DNA of 64,000 nt. Origin: Bacteroidia bacterium (GTDB lineage: Bacteria > Bacteroidota > Bacteroidia > Bacteroidales > GWA2-32-17). The stretch is from contig JACREQ010000059.1 of the NCBI GenBank assembly GCA_016218155.1, positions 1 to 64,000 on the forward strand, written 5' to 3'. Position numbers and translations under genes: made by a program. This document shows, piece by piece, positions 53,881-62,777 of the stretch (its first letter is position 1; every line of letters starts with the position of its first letter). The notes below the pieces were generated by a model. It had not been told where the DNA came from. It saw only the letters and a list, made by a program, of their open reading frames with translations, and did not search any database.

Positions 53881-55758
53881 TTATCTGCCAAGAAATACTA
53901 AAAGTATATTTATATCCGACGGAGATACGCCGGGAATTCTTAATGCTTGTCCAATTGTTTTGGGTTGAATTTTAGCTAATTTTTGTCTGGCCTCAGTTGA
54001 TAACGATGAAAGTTTTTCGTACTCAAAATCGGCAGGAATAGATAGCTCTTCGAATTTCAAAAGTTTGTTCGCAAGTTGTTTTTCCCTTTCGATATAGCCT
54101 CTATATTTGATTTCAATTTCGCAGCTTTCTAAAATTTCTGATTTCAATTCGAGTGGAATTTCTTGTTCAATAGGAGCAAATTCTGGAATGAATTTTAGTA
54201 AATCTATGACATTTATTTGTGGTCGACCCAGCAAATCTATGGCTTTAATTTTTTGATTTATGGTGGAAGTTCCGGCAAGTTCTAACATCGGATTTACAAG
54301 AATTGGATCGACAGAAATGTCTTTTAAAAACGTAGAAATTACAGATGTAAATTTCGTTTTATTTTGTAATACATCGTAACGGTCTTTTGTTGCCAATCCT
54401 AAATCGAGACCAATTTTTGTGAGTCGCGAATCGGCATTATCCTGACGAAGTAAGATTCTATATTCAGCTCTTGAAGTAAACATTCTATAGGGTTCGTCGA
54501 CTCCTTTTGTTACAAGATCGTCAATTAAAACTCCAATGTATGCTTCGTTTCTATTTAAGACTAATGAGGTGGAATTATTAATTTTTTGATGTGCATTTAT
54601 TGCCGCCATTAATCCTTGTGCTCCGGCTTCTTCGTATCCTGTTGTTCCATTTATTTGTCCTGCAAAAAACAGGTTTTCGATAAGCTTTGTTTCTAATGTT
54701 GGGTGCAATTGTGTTGGGTCAAAATAATCGTATTCGATTGCATATCCGGGGCGGAAGATTTTAACGTTTTCTAATCCTTCAATTTTTCTTAAAGCAGAAT
54801 ATTGTACTTCCCAGGGAAGGCTGCTAGAGAATCCGTTTATATAATATTCTTCTGTTTGTTCGCCTTCGGGTTCAATAAATAATTGGTGACTATTTTTATC
54901 GCTAAAAGTTACAAGTTTAGTTTCTATACTTGGGCAATATCTTGGACCTGTACTTTGAATTGTTCCGTTAAACATTGGCGAGTCGGTAAAACCAGTTTCA
55001 AGTATATTATGAACATCTTTACTTGTATGAGCAATGAAACAACTGCGTTGTGTTAAGTTTGATTTTATTGTTGGCAGGTAACTGAATTTCCCGGCAATTT
55101 TATCACCTTTTTGTTCTATTAATTTATTAAAATCAATAGTTCTTCCATCAAGGCGTGCAGGTGTTCCGGTTTTCATTCTTCCAACAGAAAAACCTAATTC
55201 TACAAGTTGTGGAGTTAAACCAAAAGAAGCTGCTTCAGAGATTCTTCCTCCCGAAACACTTTCTTTTCCAATATGAATTAATCCGTTTAAAAAAGTTCCA
55301 TTTGTTAGAACAATTGCTTCAGCAGAAAATTCAACTCCCATTCGGGTTTTTACACCACAAACTTTTTTGTTTTTAATAATTAATTCAATTGCATCATCTT
55401 GCCAGAAACTTAAATTTTGAATTGACTCAAGCTCTTTTCTCCATTCAAATGTAAACAGAGTTTTATCGCATTGTGCTCGTGGACTCCACATAGCAGGTCC
55501 TTTAGATCTATTTAACATTCTGAATTGAATGGTTGTTTTATCGCTAATAATTCCTGCCAGCCCACCCAAAGCATCAATTTCTCTAACAATTTGCCCTTTT
55601 GCAATTCCACCCATTGCTGGGTTGCACGACATTTGCGCCATTTTTGTCATGTCGTGAGTAATGAGTAAAGTTTTTGAACCAAGAGTTGCGGCAGCAGCAG
55701 CGGCTTCGCAACCGGCATGACCTGCACCTACAACAATAATATCAAATGAGAGTTCCAT
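53881..55758 (-). CDS. mnmG: tRNA uridine 5-carboxymethylaminomethyl modification enzyme
   Basis: FAD-dependent enzyme that, with MnmE, modifies the wobble uridine (position 34) of certain tRNAs. The FAD motif VVGAGHAGCEAA lies at about 8-19, and the family signatures GLMAAINAH and MFTSRAEYR (near 370 and 424) are present. The chosen start, ATG at 55758 (MELSFDIIVVG), gives 625 residues; the TTG at 55767 would add three residues but overlaps the -7 box, so I reject it. It leads the mnmG-ade-uvrC run. Confidence 0.94.
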   Translation of the reverse strand: MELSFDIIVVGAGHAGCEAAAAAATLGSKTLLITHDMTKMAQMSCNPAMGGIAKGQIVREIDALGGLAGIISDKTTIQFRMLNRSKGPAMWSPRAQCDKTLFTFEWRKELESIQNLSFWQDDAIELIIKNKKVCGVKTRMGVEFSAEAIVLTNGTFLNGLIHIGKESVSGGRISEAASFGLTPQLVELGFSVGRMKTGTPARLDGRTIDFNKLIEQKGDKIAGKFSYLPTIKSNLTQRSCFIAHTSKDVHNILETGFTDSPMFNGTIQSTGPRYCPSIETKLVTFSDKNSHQLFIEPEGEQTEEYYINGFSSSLPWEVQYSALRKIEGLENVKIFRPGYAIEYDYFDPTQLHPTLETKLIENLFFAGQINGTTGYEEAGAQGLMAAINAHQKINNSTSLVLNRNEAYIGVLIDDLVTKGVDEPYRMFTSRAEYRILLRQDNADSRLTKIGLDLGLATKDRYDVLQNKTKFTSVISTFLKDISVDPILVNPMLELAGTSTINQKIKAIDLLGRPQINVIDLLKFIPEFAPIEQEIPLELKSEILESCEIEIKYRGYIEREKQLANKLLKFEELSIPADFEYEKLSSLSTEARQKLAKIQPKTIGQALRIPGVSPSDINILLVFLGR

Positions 55759-55764
55759 GATGCG

Positions 55765-55772
55765 CAAAGATA
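55765..55772 (-). promoter_or_regulatory. -7 box of mnmG, implying a leaderless transcript
   Basis: TATCTTTG on the minus strand ends only six bases before the mnmG ATG, so transcription would start at or within a base or two of the start codon. The -33 element is weak. Confidence 0.5.
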
Positions 55773-55824
55773 CAATGAATCTGCTAAATTATTTAATTGT
55801 AGTTTAGATGAGATTTATAATCAA

Positions 55825-55850
55825 AAAAAACCGGCGAGAGCCGGTTTTTT
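55825..55850. terminator. Bidirectional-looking terminator hairpin with no gene ending at it
   Basis: AAAAAACCGGC-GAGA-GCCGGTTTTTT: a GC-rich stem with A-run and T-run on the two sides, hence usable on either strand. It stands upstream of both flanking genes, so it must end some other transcript or act as a leader attenuator. Confidence 0.75.
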
Positions 55851-56153
55851 ACCTACAAACAGAATTCGAAGTGCAATAAGAAAAATTTTCACTTCGCTAA
55901 AATTTCATAAACCAAAATGAAATTTTAAACCAATTACCCTTACTTTCTTAACTATGAAAACAGGTACAAAATTGATTTATTATAACGATTAATCAAGAGG
56001 GGTAGCACCTTTTGTTTATTATGGAATGAAATTTTATTAAATATTACTGTTGAAAATAATAGGTGGATAATGATAATTATAAACTTTATTATTAATATTT
56101 TGTGTAGTTAATATTTGTAATTTATGAGCCTATCCATTTCAAAAGATAATTAA

Positions 56154-58100
56154 ATGAAAATTAGGTTAATAATTTGTCTCCTATATGTGTTAATTTTTAA
56201 TTTATGCTTTGCGCAACAGCAAACAGATATAAAGCACCTGTTATTAGATGTAAAGGATGCCTCTTTTTTTGATTCTACATTGATGTTTCGCAAGGGACAG
56301 GAAGCCATTTCACTATCTTCGTTAAATGAAACAAAAGCTGAAGTACATTTATATTATGGAAGCTATTTTTTTTATACTCATAGGTTAGAAAAAGCAATTG
56401 AATATTTTAAGCTAAGTCTAAAAGAAGCAGAATTAGCTAAGTCAAGACATTGGATAAATCTGGCAAAAATCAGATTAGTATATATGCAATTTGAAAAAGG
56501 AAATAAAATAAAATCAGAAAAAGCATTATATCAGCTACTTGAAATAGCTCAGCTTGAAAAAGATTATAGCAATATTCTTGAATTGTATAATTTGTTAGGG
56601 ATAATAAAAGAATCAAAAAATGAAATAAAAAAAGCAGCAGAATTGTATTATAGCGGTTTGTCATTATCTGAAGAAAAAAAACTTGAATATTATCAGGGCG
56701 TATTTAAAAATAATCTTGGTTTAATAAAACTTGGTTCTGGCCAGATAAAAGAAGCTTTGTCAGATTTTTATGTTGGTTTAAAGTTAGCCGAGAAAGGGAA
56801 TAATAAAAGGTTGGCAAATCATTTAAAACTAAATATTTGCTTGGCTCAAATACTTAATAAAGAGTCGGACAAAGCAAGGGTTGTTTTAAATGAAGCAATA
56901 ATATATACCAAAAACAATAATTTACCCAGAGAACTTTCAAATATTTATGCTAATACAGGAAGTACATTTTTTAACAACAAAGAGTATGATATTGCAAATT
57001 GTTACTATGATTCTTCAATTGCAATTCTAAATAAGAATAATTTATTAAACGAATTGTCTCATGCATATATGGGAAAGATTTTAATTCTTTTTGAAACTAA
57101 TAATATTACAGAAGCTGAAAAGTATTTAGAACTTACAAACGAGGTAATTGTAAGAACAAATAACCTAGAAGCAAAATCTAATTATTGTTATTTGTTATAT
57201 AAGAAAGAATTTATAAAAAAGAATTACGAAAAGTCACTGGAAAATTATTTAAATTATATAAAAATCAGGGACAGTATAAATAATAATCTGAATAATAAGA
57301 TTATAGAGGATTTGCAGTATAACTATAAGGTTCAACAAAAGGAAGCAGAATTAGAGAAAGAGAAGACCAGATCTATGTTACTTGAAATAAGTAATCAAAA
57401 AGAAAAAAACAATAAATGGCTTGTAATTGGTATTGCAATAATAATATTAATAACAATAGTAATATATTATTATAACAGGTACTTACGAAAATTAAAAGAA
57501 GAACAAGAGCAATTTAGCCGGTTGTTAATAATGAATATTGAGCAAGAGCGAAAAAGAATTTCAATGGATTTGCATGATGATATAGGACAGTCTCTCTCAA
57601 TTATTAAATCAAAAGTAATTAACAACTTGCAATCTGATGAAATTCAAGATGAATTGGCAAAAGTAATTAATCAAACCAGAGAAATTTCAAGAAATTTATA
57701 TCCTTCAAATCTTGAAAAAATTGGATTAATTAGAGCTATTGCCTCTTTAATGCAAGACCTTCAATCATTAAAAACATTGGAATGTAGCTATGATATTGAT
57801 GAATCGGTACTCTCATTGTCCATAGATATACAAACAAATATTTTTAGGATAGTTCAGGAATGTGTTAATAATACGATCAAACATTCAGGTGCATCGGGTT
57901 TAAAGGCTTCAATTAAAAAAATTAATGATGAATTTGTTTTTACATATATGGATAACGGAATAGGGTTAAAAAACAAAAGAAATATAGGAGGGATGGGTAT
58001 CTTGTCAATTCAGGAAAGGGCAAAGATTATAAACGGAAACGTTGAAATAGAAGAAAAAAACGAAAAGGGATTCAGGTTAACACTTAAATTTAAACAATAA
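56154..58100 (+). CDS. TPR-containing sensor histidine kinase (HisKA_3 type)
   Basis: The 648-residue kinase has a signal-like N-terminus (LIFNLCFAQ), about eight tetratricopeptide-like repeats in 30-380, a coiled coil (about 380-415), one membrane span (about 422-440), and a NarL/DesK-type dimerisation domain with phosphoacceptor His474 in ERKRISMDLHDDIGQS. The ATPase domain has VQECVNNTIKHS, MDNGIGL and GGMGILSIQERAKII. The TPRs should face the periplasm and sense a protein or peptide. The partner regulator starts 12 bases after its stop codon. Confidence 0.92.
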   Translation: MKIRLIICLLYVLIFNLCFAQQQTDIKHLLLDVKDASFFDSTLMFRKGQEAISLSSLNETKAEVHLYYGSYFFYTHRLEKAIEYFKLSLKEAELAKSRHWINLAKIRLVYMQFEKGNKIKSEKALYQLLEIAQLEKDYSNILELYNLLGIIKESKNEIKKAAELYYSGLSLSEEKKLEYYQGVFKNNLGLIKLGSGQIKEALSDFYVGLKLAEKGNNKRLANHLKLNICLAQILNKESDKARVVLNEAIIYTKNNNLPRELSNIYANTGSTFFNNKEYDIANCYYDSSIAILNKNNLLNELSHAYMGKILILFETNNITEAEKYLELTNEVIVRTNNLEAKSNYCYLLYKKEFIKKNYEKSLENYLNYIKIRDSINNNLNNKIIEDLQYNYKVQQKEAELEKEKTRSMLLEISNQKEKNNKWLVIGIAIIILITIVIYYYNRYLRKLKEEQEQFSRLLIMNIEQERKRISMDLHDDIGQSLSIIKSKVINNLQSDEIQDELAKVINQTREISRNLYPSNLEKIGLIRAIASLMQDLQSLKTLECSYDIDESVLSLSIDIQTNIFRIVQECVNNTIKHSGASGLKASIKKINDEFVFTYMDNGIGLKNKRNIGGMGILSIQERAKIINGNVEIEEKNEKGFRLTLKFKQ

Positions 58101-58111
58101 TAATTCGAACA

Positions 58112-58774
58112 ATGAAATTACTTATTGCAGACGATCATCCTATTTTCAGAAGTGGGTTAAAAAGTATTTTGCAAGAAAATTTTAATAACGTTATAATTAT
58201 TGAATGTAAGAATGGAGTTGAAGCTCTTGAGGGTATAAAAAGAGAAAATCCGGATGTTTCAATACTTGATATTAATATGCCCGAGATGGATGGATTAGAA
58301 CTGTGTAGTTGTGTTATTCAAGAGTCGCTTTCTACAAAAGTGGTAATATTAACAATGTATAGAGATAGTGAGATGCTTAAAAAAGCTTTTCATTTAGGAG
58401 CTTTTGGTTACTTGTTAAAAGATTTTGCAACAAAAGAAATAATAGAATGCATTGACCATGTTCTTAAAGGGATAAGATATATTGGTCCAGGTCTCGACAA
58501 ACACTATACTGCATATTTACACGAGGATAAAATTAAAAAGGACATTATTGGATTACTTAAATCGCTTTCACAGGCAGAGTTAAAAACTCTTAAACTTGTC
58601 AGTCAGAATAAAACTTCAAAAGAAATAGCCGAATTACTTTTTCTTTCAGAAAAAACAATTGAGAATTATCGTTCACGAATATGCCAGAAATTACAATTAC
58701 CACCCCGGAACAATAGTTTATTGCTTTGGATTGCTGAAAATAAAGAATTGTTAGCGGTTACAAGCGAGTTTTAA
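58112..58774 (+). CDS. LuxR/NarL-type response regulator, partner of the TPR kinase
   Basis: The 220-residue protein has a complete receiver (Asp7-Asp8 in IADDHP, phosphoacceptor Asp53 in ILDINMPE, Thr near 83 and Lys near 105) and a LuxR-type DNA-binding domain (LSQAELKTLKLVSQNKTSKEIA, then LSEKTIENYRSRICQKL). It is 12 bases after the kinase gene, so the two form a two-component pair. Target genes cannot be read from the sequence. A weak terminator-like hairpin follows at 58849. Confidence 0.92.
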   Translation: MKLLIADDHPIFRSGLKSILQENFNNVIIIECKNGVEALEGIKRENPDVSILDINMPEMDGLELCSCVIQESLSTKVVILTMYRDSEMLKKAFHLGAFGYLLKDFATKEIIECIDHVLKGIRYIGPGLDKHYTAYLHEDKIKKDIIGLLKSLSQAELKTLKLVSQNKTSKEIAELLFLSEKTIENYRSRICQKLQLPPRNNSLLLWIAENKELLAVTSEF

Positions 58775-58848
58775 CTTGGTTTCAATGAGATTTAATAGTT
58801 ATTATTTATCAATTCTAATCAGATTGCAAAGCGATGTTTTTATCAAAT

Positions 58849-58869
58849 AAGGGGCTGGTAACCCTTTTT
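58849..58869 (+). terminator. Weak terminator candidate after the response regulator gene
   Basis: AAGGG / CCCTT with an 8-base loop, then TTT. The stem is short, so the call is tentative. Confidence 0.4.
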
Positions 58870-58908
58870 AGGTTATAAATAATTTAATAAAACAATTATT
58901 AAAGCATA

Positions 58909-59880
58909 TTAAATCCCCTGAATTTGTAATAATACTTGGATAACAATGATCAAAACAATAAAAAAGTCAGCATAATAATGTTTTCTTATTGAGGCCATTG
59001 AAATTGACACAAAAAAGGAAAGTGGAATTATTAGAAAAGAAAGTAATCCCATATCCGAATATGGACTTAAAAGCAATACTGCAAATAGAATAAAAGCAAT
59101 AAGAAATGAAAAGAAATATCTTCTTATCACAATTTTTTTAAGGCTACCCGAGAAGAGTGTTTTTGTAATTCCCCAAAAAGAAAAAAGTCCCAAAAACAGC
59201 CACCAAGAAAATTCTTTTATGCCGCTTAACTTAATATAAGTTAGTGCAAATACGTTATTAAAAAAATCCAAAAAAGATTGTTCTTGATTTAATAATAAAA
59301 AGATTGCATGTGTAAAAATAAAAGGCAATAAAAAACCAATTAAAACTGTAAAAAATTCTCTGAAACTAAATGGGCGCAATAACACTATAGTTGCCCAACA
59401 GAATATCAATAAAAGGACTGAAGGAAAATATATTAATGCTGATAATCCGGTTAAAAAGCCGGCATTAAAAACCAACTCAAACACTCTGCTTTGATGATAA
59501 ACTTCAAATAAATTTCTAACGATATAAATAAAAAGAAGCATTGCAATAAGTGATGTGCCCTGAGATGAGATCCACTGAATCTGACTAGAAAATGAAATGA
59601 AGATTATAGATGGTAAAACGTTTCCTGTTGTTCCATGAAAATACTTTGTTGTAAATGGAATTAATGTTAATGAGATTATTATTATTGTTATTAAATTAAT
59701 TAATCCTCCAAATGGATATGTGAAAATTTCCTGAGGTAATTGTGAGAAAATAATGCTTTTACTGTTATTCCAGACTACAGGGTTTATTCCTAAAAAAAAC
59801 GACCACCAACCAGCTAAAACAACAAGTGGAATTATAAAGAAATTTGATGGAACTGATGTGTTTATTAGTTTTGAAAACAT
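58909..59880 (-). CDS. Multi-span membrane protein, DUF6427-like
   Basis: The 323-residue inner-membrane protein has about nine hydrophobic spans. The opening with NTSVPSNFFIIPLVVLAGWWSFF and the central FNAGFLTGLSALIYFPSVLLLIF followed by RPFSFREF resemble the Bacteroidota DUF6427 family as I remember it; the family has no known function. It is 3 bases from purD on the same strand and is probably co-transcribed with it. Confidence 0.7.
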   Translation of the reverse strand: MFSKLINTSVPSNFFIIPLVVLAGWWSFFLGINPVVWNNSKSIIFSQLPQEIFTYPFGGLINLITIIIISLTLIPFTTKYFHGTTGNVLPSIIFISFSSQIQWISSQGTSLIAMLLFIYIVRNLFEVYHQSRVFELVFNAGFLTGLSALIYFPSVLLLIFCWATIVLLRPFSFREFFTVLIGFLLPFIFTHAIFLLLNQEQSFLDFFNNVFALTYIKLSGIKEFSWWLFLGLFSFWGITKTLFSGSLKKIVIRRYFFSFLIAFILFAVLLLSPYSDMGLLSFLIIPLSFFVSISMASIRKHYYADFFIVLIIVIQVLLQIQGI

Positions 59881-59883
59881 ACA

Positions 59884-61167
59884 TTATATAAATTCGTAAC
59901 CTATATCTTTTCTGAAATAAATCCCATCAAATTTAATGTTCTGTAAGGTGTTAACTGAAGTATTAACTGCAGATTGAATATCTTTACCAGAGGAACTTAC
60001 TGCCAATACTCTTCCCCCATTTGTTAAAATGTCATTATTATTGAACGTTGTTCCGGAATGAAAGACTAAACTCTCAGTCTCATTTTTAAGTCCAGAAATA
60101 ATTTTTCCTTTTTCAAAATGTTCAGGATAACCTTTTGAAGCAGCAATAATTGTTGCAAAAGTTTCTTTTTTTATTTCAATGTGTTGTTGATCTAGCTTTT
60201 TTAATGCAGTTGCTTCAAGCAAATCCACAAAATCATTTGCTATGCGCGGTATAACAACCTCTGTTTCAGGGTCACCCATTCTGATGTTATATTCTATTAC
60301 ATAGGGGTTGTTATTTGAAATCATTAATCCAATAAAAATAAATCCTTTAAAATTAATGTTTTCCGCTCTTAACCCATGAATTGTTCTGTGTATTACCAAA
60401 GTATCAATTTTCTTTTGTAATTCAGGATTAAGGAAAGGAACTGGAGAAACTGCTCCCATACCACCTGTATTTAAACCAGTATCACCCTCACCAATGCGTT
60501 TATAGTCTTTAGCTTCTGGCAGTAAAACATAATTATGCCCATCAGTTAATACAAACGTTGACATTTCAATACCTTCCAGAAATTGTTCTATTACAACAGT
60601 CTTACCGGCCTCGCCAAACTTACCTGCTAAAATTTCTTTTAAAGAATTTATTGCTTCATCTCTTTTATGTATTATCAAAACTCCTTTTCCAGAAGCTAAA
60701 CCATCAGCTTTTAAAACGTATGGTGGGTTAAAAGTGGATAAAAATGCAATTCCTTCATCTAAACTATGCTCGGTTACAATGTGATATTTTGCAGTAGGGA
60801 TATTGTATTTTACCATAAACTGCTTTGAGAATGATTTACTTCCTTCTAAACGTGCACCGGATTTTCCTGGAGCAATTATTAAAACGTCTTTTAGCAAGTC
60901 ATCATTTTCAAAAAAGTCTGTAATACCATTTACTATCGGATCTTCTGGTCCGACTAGAACCATGTTAATATCATTCTTTAAAACAGCGGATTTAATTGCT
61001 TCAAAGTCATTAACAGAAAGTAGAATGTTTTCAGCAATTTCTGAAGTTCCTGCATTGCCAGGTGCAACAAAAAGTTTATTAATTCTTGAACTTTGTTTTA
61101 TTTTCCAAGCAAATGCATGTTCACGTGCTCCAGAGCCAATAATAAGGACATTGTATTTTGAAATCAT
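59884..61167 (-). CDS. purD: Phosphoribosylamine-glycine ligase
   Basis: ATP-grasp enzyme of purine synthesis that joins glycine to phosphoribosylamine. The N-terminal domain has LIIGSGAREHAFAWK (near 7-21) and VGPEDPIVNGI; the ATP-grasp region has LKADGLASGKGV (near 151-162), NTGGMGAVSP and RMGDPETEVV (near 285-300). The length of 427 residues is normal. It is followed 3 bases later by a membrane protein gene. Confidence 0.95.
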   Translation of the reverse strand: MISKYNVLIIGSGAREHAFAWKIKQSSRINKLFVAPGNAGTSEIAENILLSVNDFEAIKSAVLKNDINMVLVGPEDPIVNGITDFFENDDLLKDVLIIAPGKSGARLEGSKSFSKQFMVKYNIPTAKYHIVTEHSLDEGIAFLSTFNPPYVLKADGLASGKGVLIIHKRDEAINSLKEILAGKFGEAGKTVVIEQFLEGIEMSTFVLTDGHNYVLLPEAKDYKRIGEGDTGLNTGGMGAVSPVPFLNPELQKKIDTLVIHRTIHGLRAENINFKGFIFIGLMISNNNPYVIEYNIRMGDPETEVVIPRIANDFVDLLEATALKKLDQQHIEIKKETFATIIAASKGYPEHFEKGKIISGLKNETESLVFHSGTTFNNNDILTNGGRVLAVSSSGKDIQSAVNTSVNTLQNIKFDGIYFRKDIGYEFI

Positions 61168-61227
61168 TATGTATTCTTTATATTTTCAATGCTGTACAAT
61201 TAATATTATTAAGAAATTATACTTATT

Positions 61228-61563
61228 TTAAAGTTTATATCTTATTTTTAGTGATCTGAAAAGAAAAACAAGTGAGGATCCTGCAGTAAAAAGAGCTACT
61301 GATCCCAATATAATAGCTAGCCTTACCCATTGTTCCCCATAAGCATGTCTTTCTTCAATTGAAACGAAGATCGTTCTAATCCATTCTAAAGAAGCTAAAA
61401 TAAGAAGTAGCTGAATAGTTCTTGCTATCCACATTTTTTTAATAAATAAAATAAATGGAATAGCAAGAATTAAAATAACTATAAAGTATAGACCTGTTCT
61501 TAAAAAATGAGCTGCAATAAGCAAAAACGAAACAAAAACAGGCAATAGCTTAAGTCCATTCAT
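61228..61563 (-). CDS. Small integral membrane protein of unknown function
   Basis: The 111-residue protein has four predicted spans (about 5-18, 22-40, 46-60 and 78-103), with a polar loop VSIEERHAYGEQW between the last two. No family is recognised, though small four-helix proteins with this sort of loop are common in Bacteroidota. It starts 8 bases after the zinc-ribbon gene stop, so it is probably co-expressed with that gene. Confidence 0.65.
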   Translation of the reverse strand: MNGLKLLPVFVSFLLIAAHFLRTGLYFIVILILAIPFILFIKKMWIARTIQLLLILASLEWIRTIFVSIEERHAYGEQWVRLAIILGSVALFTAGSSLVFLFRSLKIRYKL

Positions 61564-61571
61564 GTACTTTG

Positions 61572-62690
61572 TTATTTGCCGTAAGTATTATATAGCCAAA
61601 TAACTCCACCAATAATTACTAATCCTGCTAGTATAGCAAGACTAATCTTAATCCAGCTCCATGGTCGTTCTCCCTGTACTTCACCGGTACGTCCATTCAC
61701 AAGGAATCTATATATTTTATCATTATAACGATAAGCGCTAATCCAAACAGGTAAAAGAATATGTTTAAATGTAATATCGTTATATGATGTGCTTAATGTT
61801 GAAATTCTTTGATGATCGCCACCAATATCTTTGTTAACAGTATTACGAATAACAGGTTCCATTTTAGTTTTTGCTTCAGTAAAACCGTCTTTCATGTCAA
61901 TCTGATAAGTTTCAGTTCTAAAACCGCTTAAGAATTTTTCATCATAGTTTATTAATTCTTTTAAATCCCACGGTTCCAGTTTTTCTGTATGGGTTTTTGG
62001 AAGTGACTTACTTGCTAAAACTAGAACATCGTCAAATGTATTGTTAACACTGCCACTAACAGAATGCCAGCGGGTTTTTGTTACTGTTCTGGTTTTTGTT
62101 ACAGATTTTCCGTTTTCGGTTGTCGTATAGGTTTCAGTTGCCTGATAATCATCTCCACGTTCACCGGTATATCTCGAATAAGTTTTAGAGTCGTAAGTCC
62201 AGTAAGGAATATACATTCCTTTTAACTTTTCCTGTTGAGTTGCAAACTTTTTTAAATCGGAAGGAGCAAACCATAATTTTCTTAACCATGTTTGAAACTG
62301 ACCAAATGCTTTATTAGTGTCAATTTTGAATGGAAGTAGAGAGCCTGGTTTTACAATGGATTGAGAAGTTGGATTCTTAACAACTAGCACACTTCCGCAA
62401 AAAGGACAAAGTTCAGAAACAACGTTTGGGTCGAAAGTGGTTTGAGCACCACATCCTTCGCAACGTACAGTACTAATTTCCTGTTTCTGAATGTTAGCAT
62501 ATTTCTCAGATATAAATGATTCAAAATCTACTTCCTGAACAGCGTCATTTTTAACTTCTATTTCGTTTTCTGCTCCACAGTATTCGCACTTTAATGAAGT
62601 TGTTCCTGGTGCAAAAGTCAATTTTGCTGCACAGTTTTTACAGGTAACTTCGGCCTGATTTGTTGTTGACAGTTTTACTTCTTCTTCCAT
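61572..62690 (-). CDS. Zinc-ribbon membrane protein of unknown function
   Basis: The 372-residue protein has two zinc ribbons, CKNC...CEYC (about 17-37) and CEGC...CPFC (about 77-98), and a C-terminal membrane span (about 347-366). Between them lies a region with MYIPYWTYD (near 165) and LLPVWISAYRYNDK (near 315). This is the architecture of the TFIIB-type zinc-ribbon-containing proteins that accompany SPFH-type proteins. It lies 87 bases after the SPFH gene. The likely location is the inner membrane with the ribbons in the cytoplasm. Confidence 0.75.
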   Translation of the reverse strand: MEEEVKLSTTNQAEVTCKNCAAKLTFAPGTTSLKCEYCGAENEIEVKNDAVQEVDFESFISEKYANIQKQEISTVRCEGCGAQTTFDPNVVSELCPFCGSVLVVKNPTSQSIVKPGSLLPFKIDTNKAFGQFQTWLRKLWFAPSDLKKFATQQEKLKGMYIPYWTYDSKTYSRYTGERGDDYQATETYTTTENGKSVTKTRTVTKTRWHSVSGSVNNTFDDVLVLASKSLPKTHTEKLEPWDLKELINYDEKFLSGFRTETYQIDMKDGFTEAKTKMEPVIRNTVNKDIGGDHQRISTLSTSYNDITFKHILLPVWISAYRYNDKIYRFLVNGRTGEVQGERPWSWIKISLAILAGLVIIGGVIWLYNTYGK

Positions 62691-62777
62691 AAAAAATAAA
62701 GTTCAAAAAAAAATTTGAATTATAATAATGTGCAAAAAATAACCGGTTGAAGAAAACTTCAACCGGTATTAATTAAA

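Larger units (their letters stand above)
55759..56153. other. Divergent intergenic region with an orphan terminator
   Basis: It separates mnmG (minus) and the TPR histidine kinase (plus). It holds a -7 box next to mnmG, a strong terminator hairpin (55825-55850) with no gene ending there, and a hairpin CGAAGTG / CACTTCG whose arms are near 55867 and 55890. The right part (55950-56150) shows nothing recognisable. A minus-strand small RNA or leader that ends at the terminator is possible. Confidence 0.45.

Noticed and set aside
56063-56071. DnaA-box-like sequence in the gap upstream of the histidine kinase gene
   Set aside because: A single 8/9 match without companions is not evidence of an origin.
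61118-61134. CACGTG in purD as another parS site
   Set aside because: Only the left side (GTTCACGTG) resembles the motif; the right arm is unrelated, and the bases encode the conserved GAREHAFA motif.
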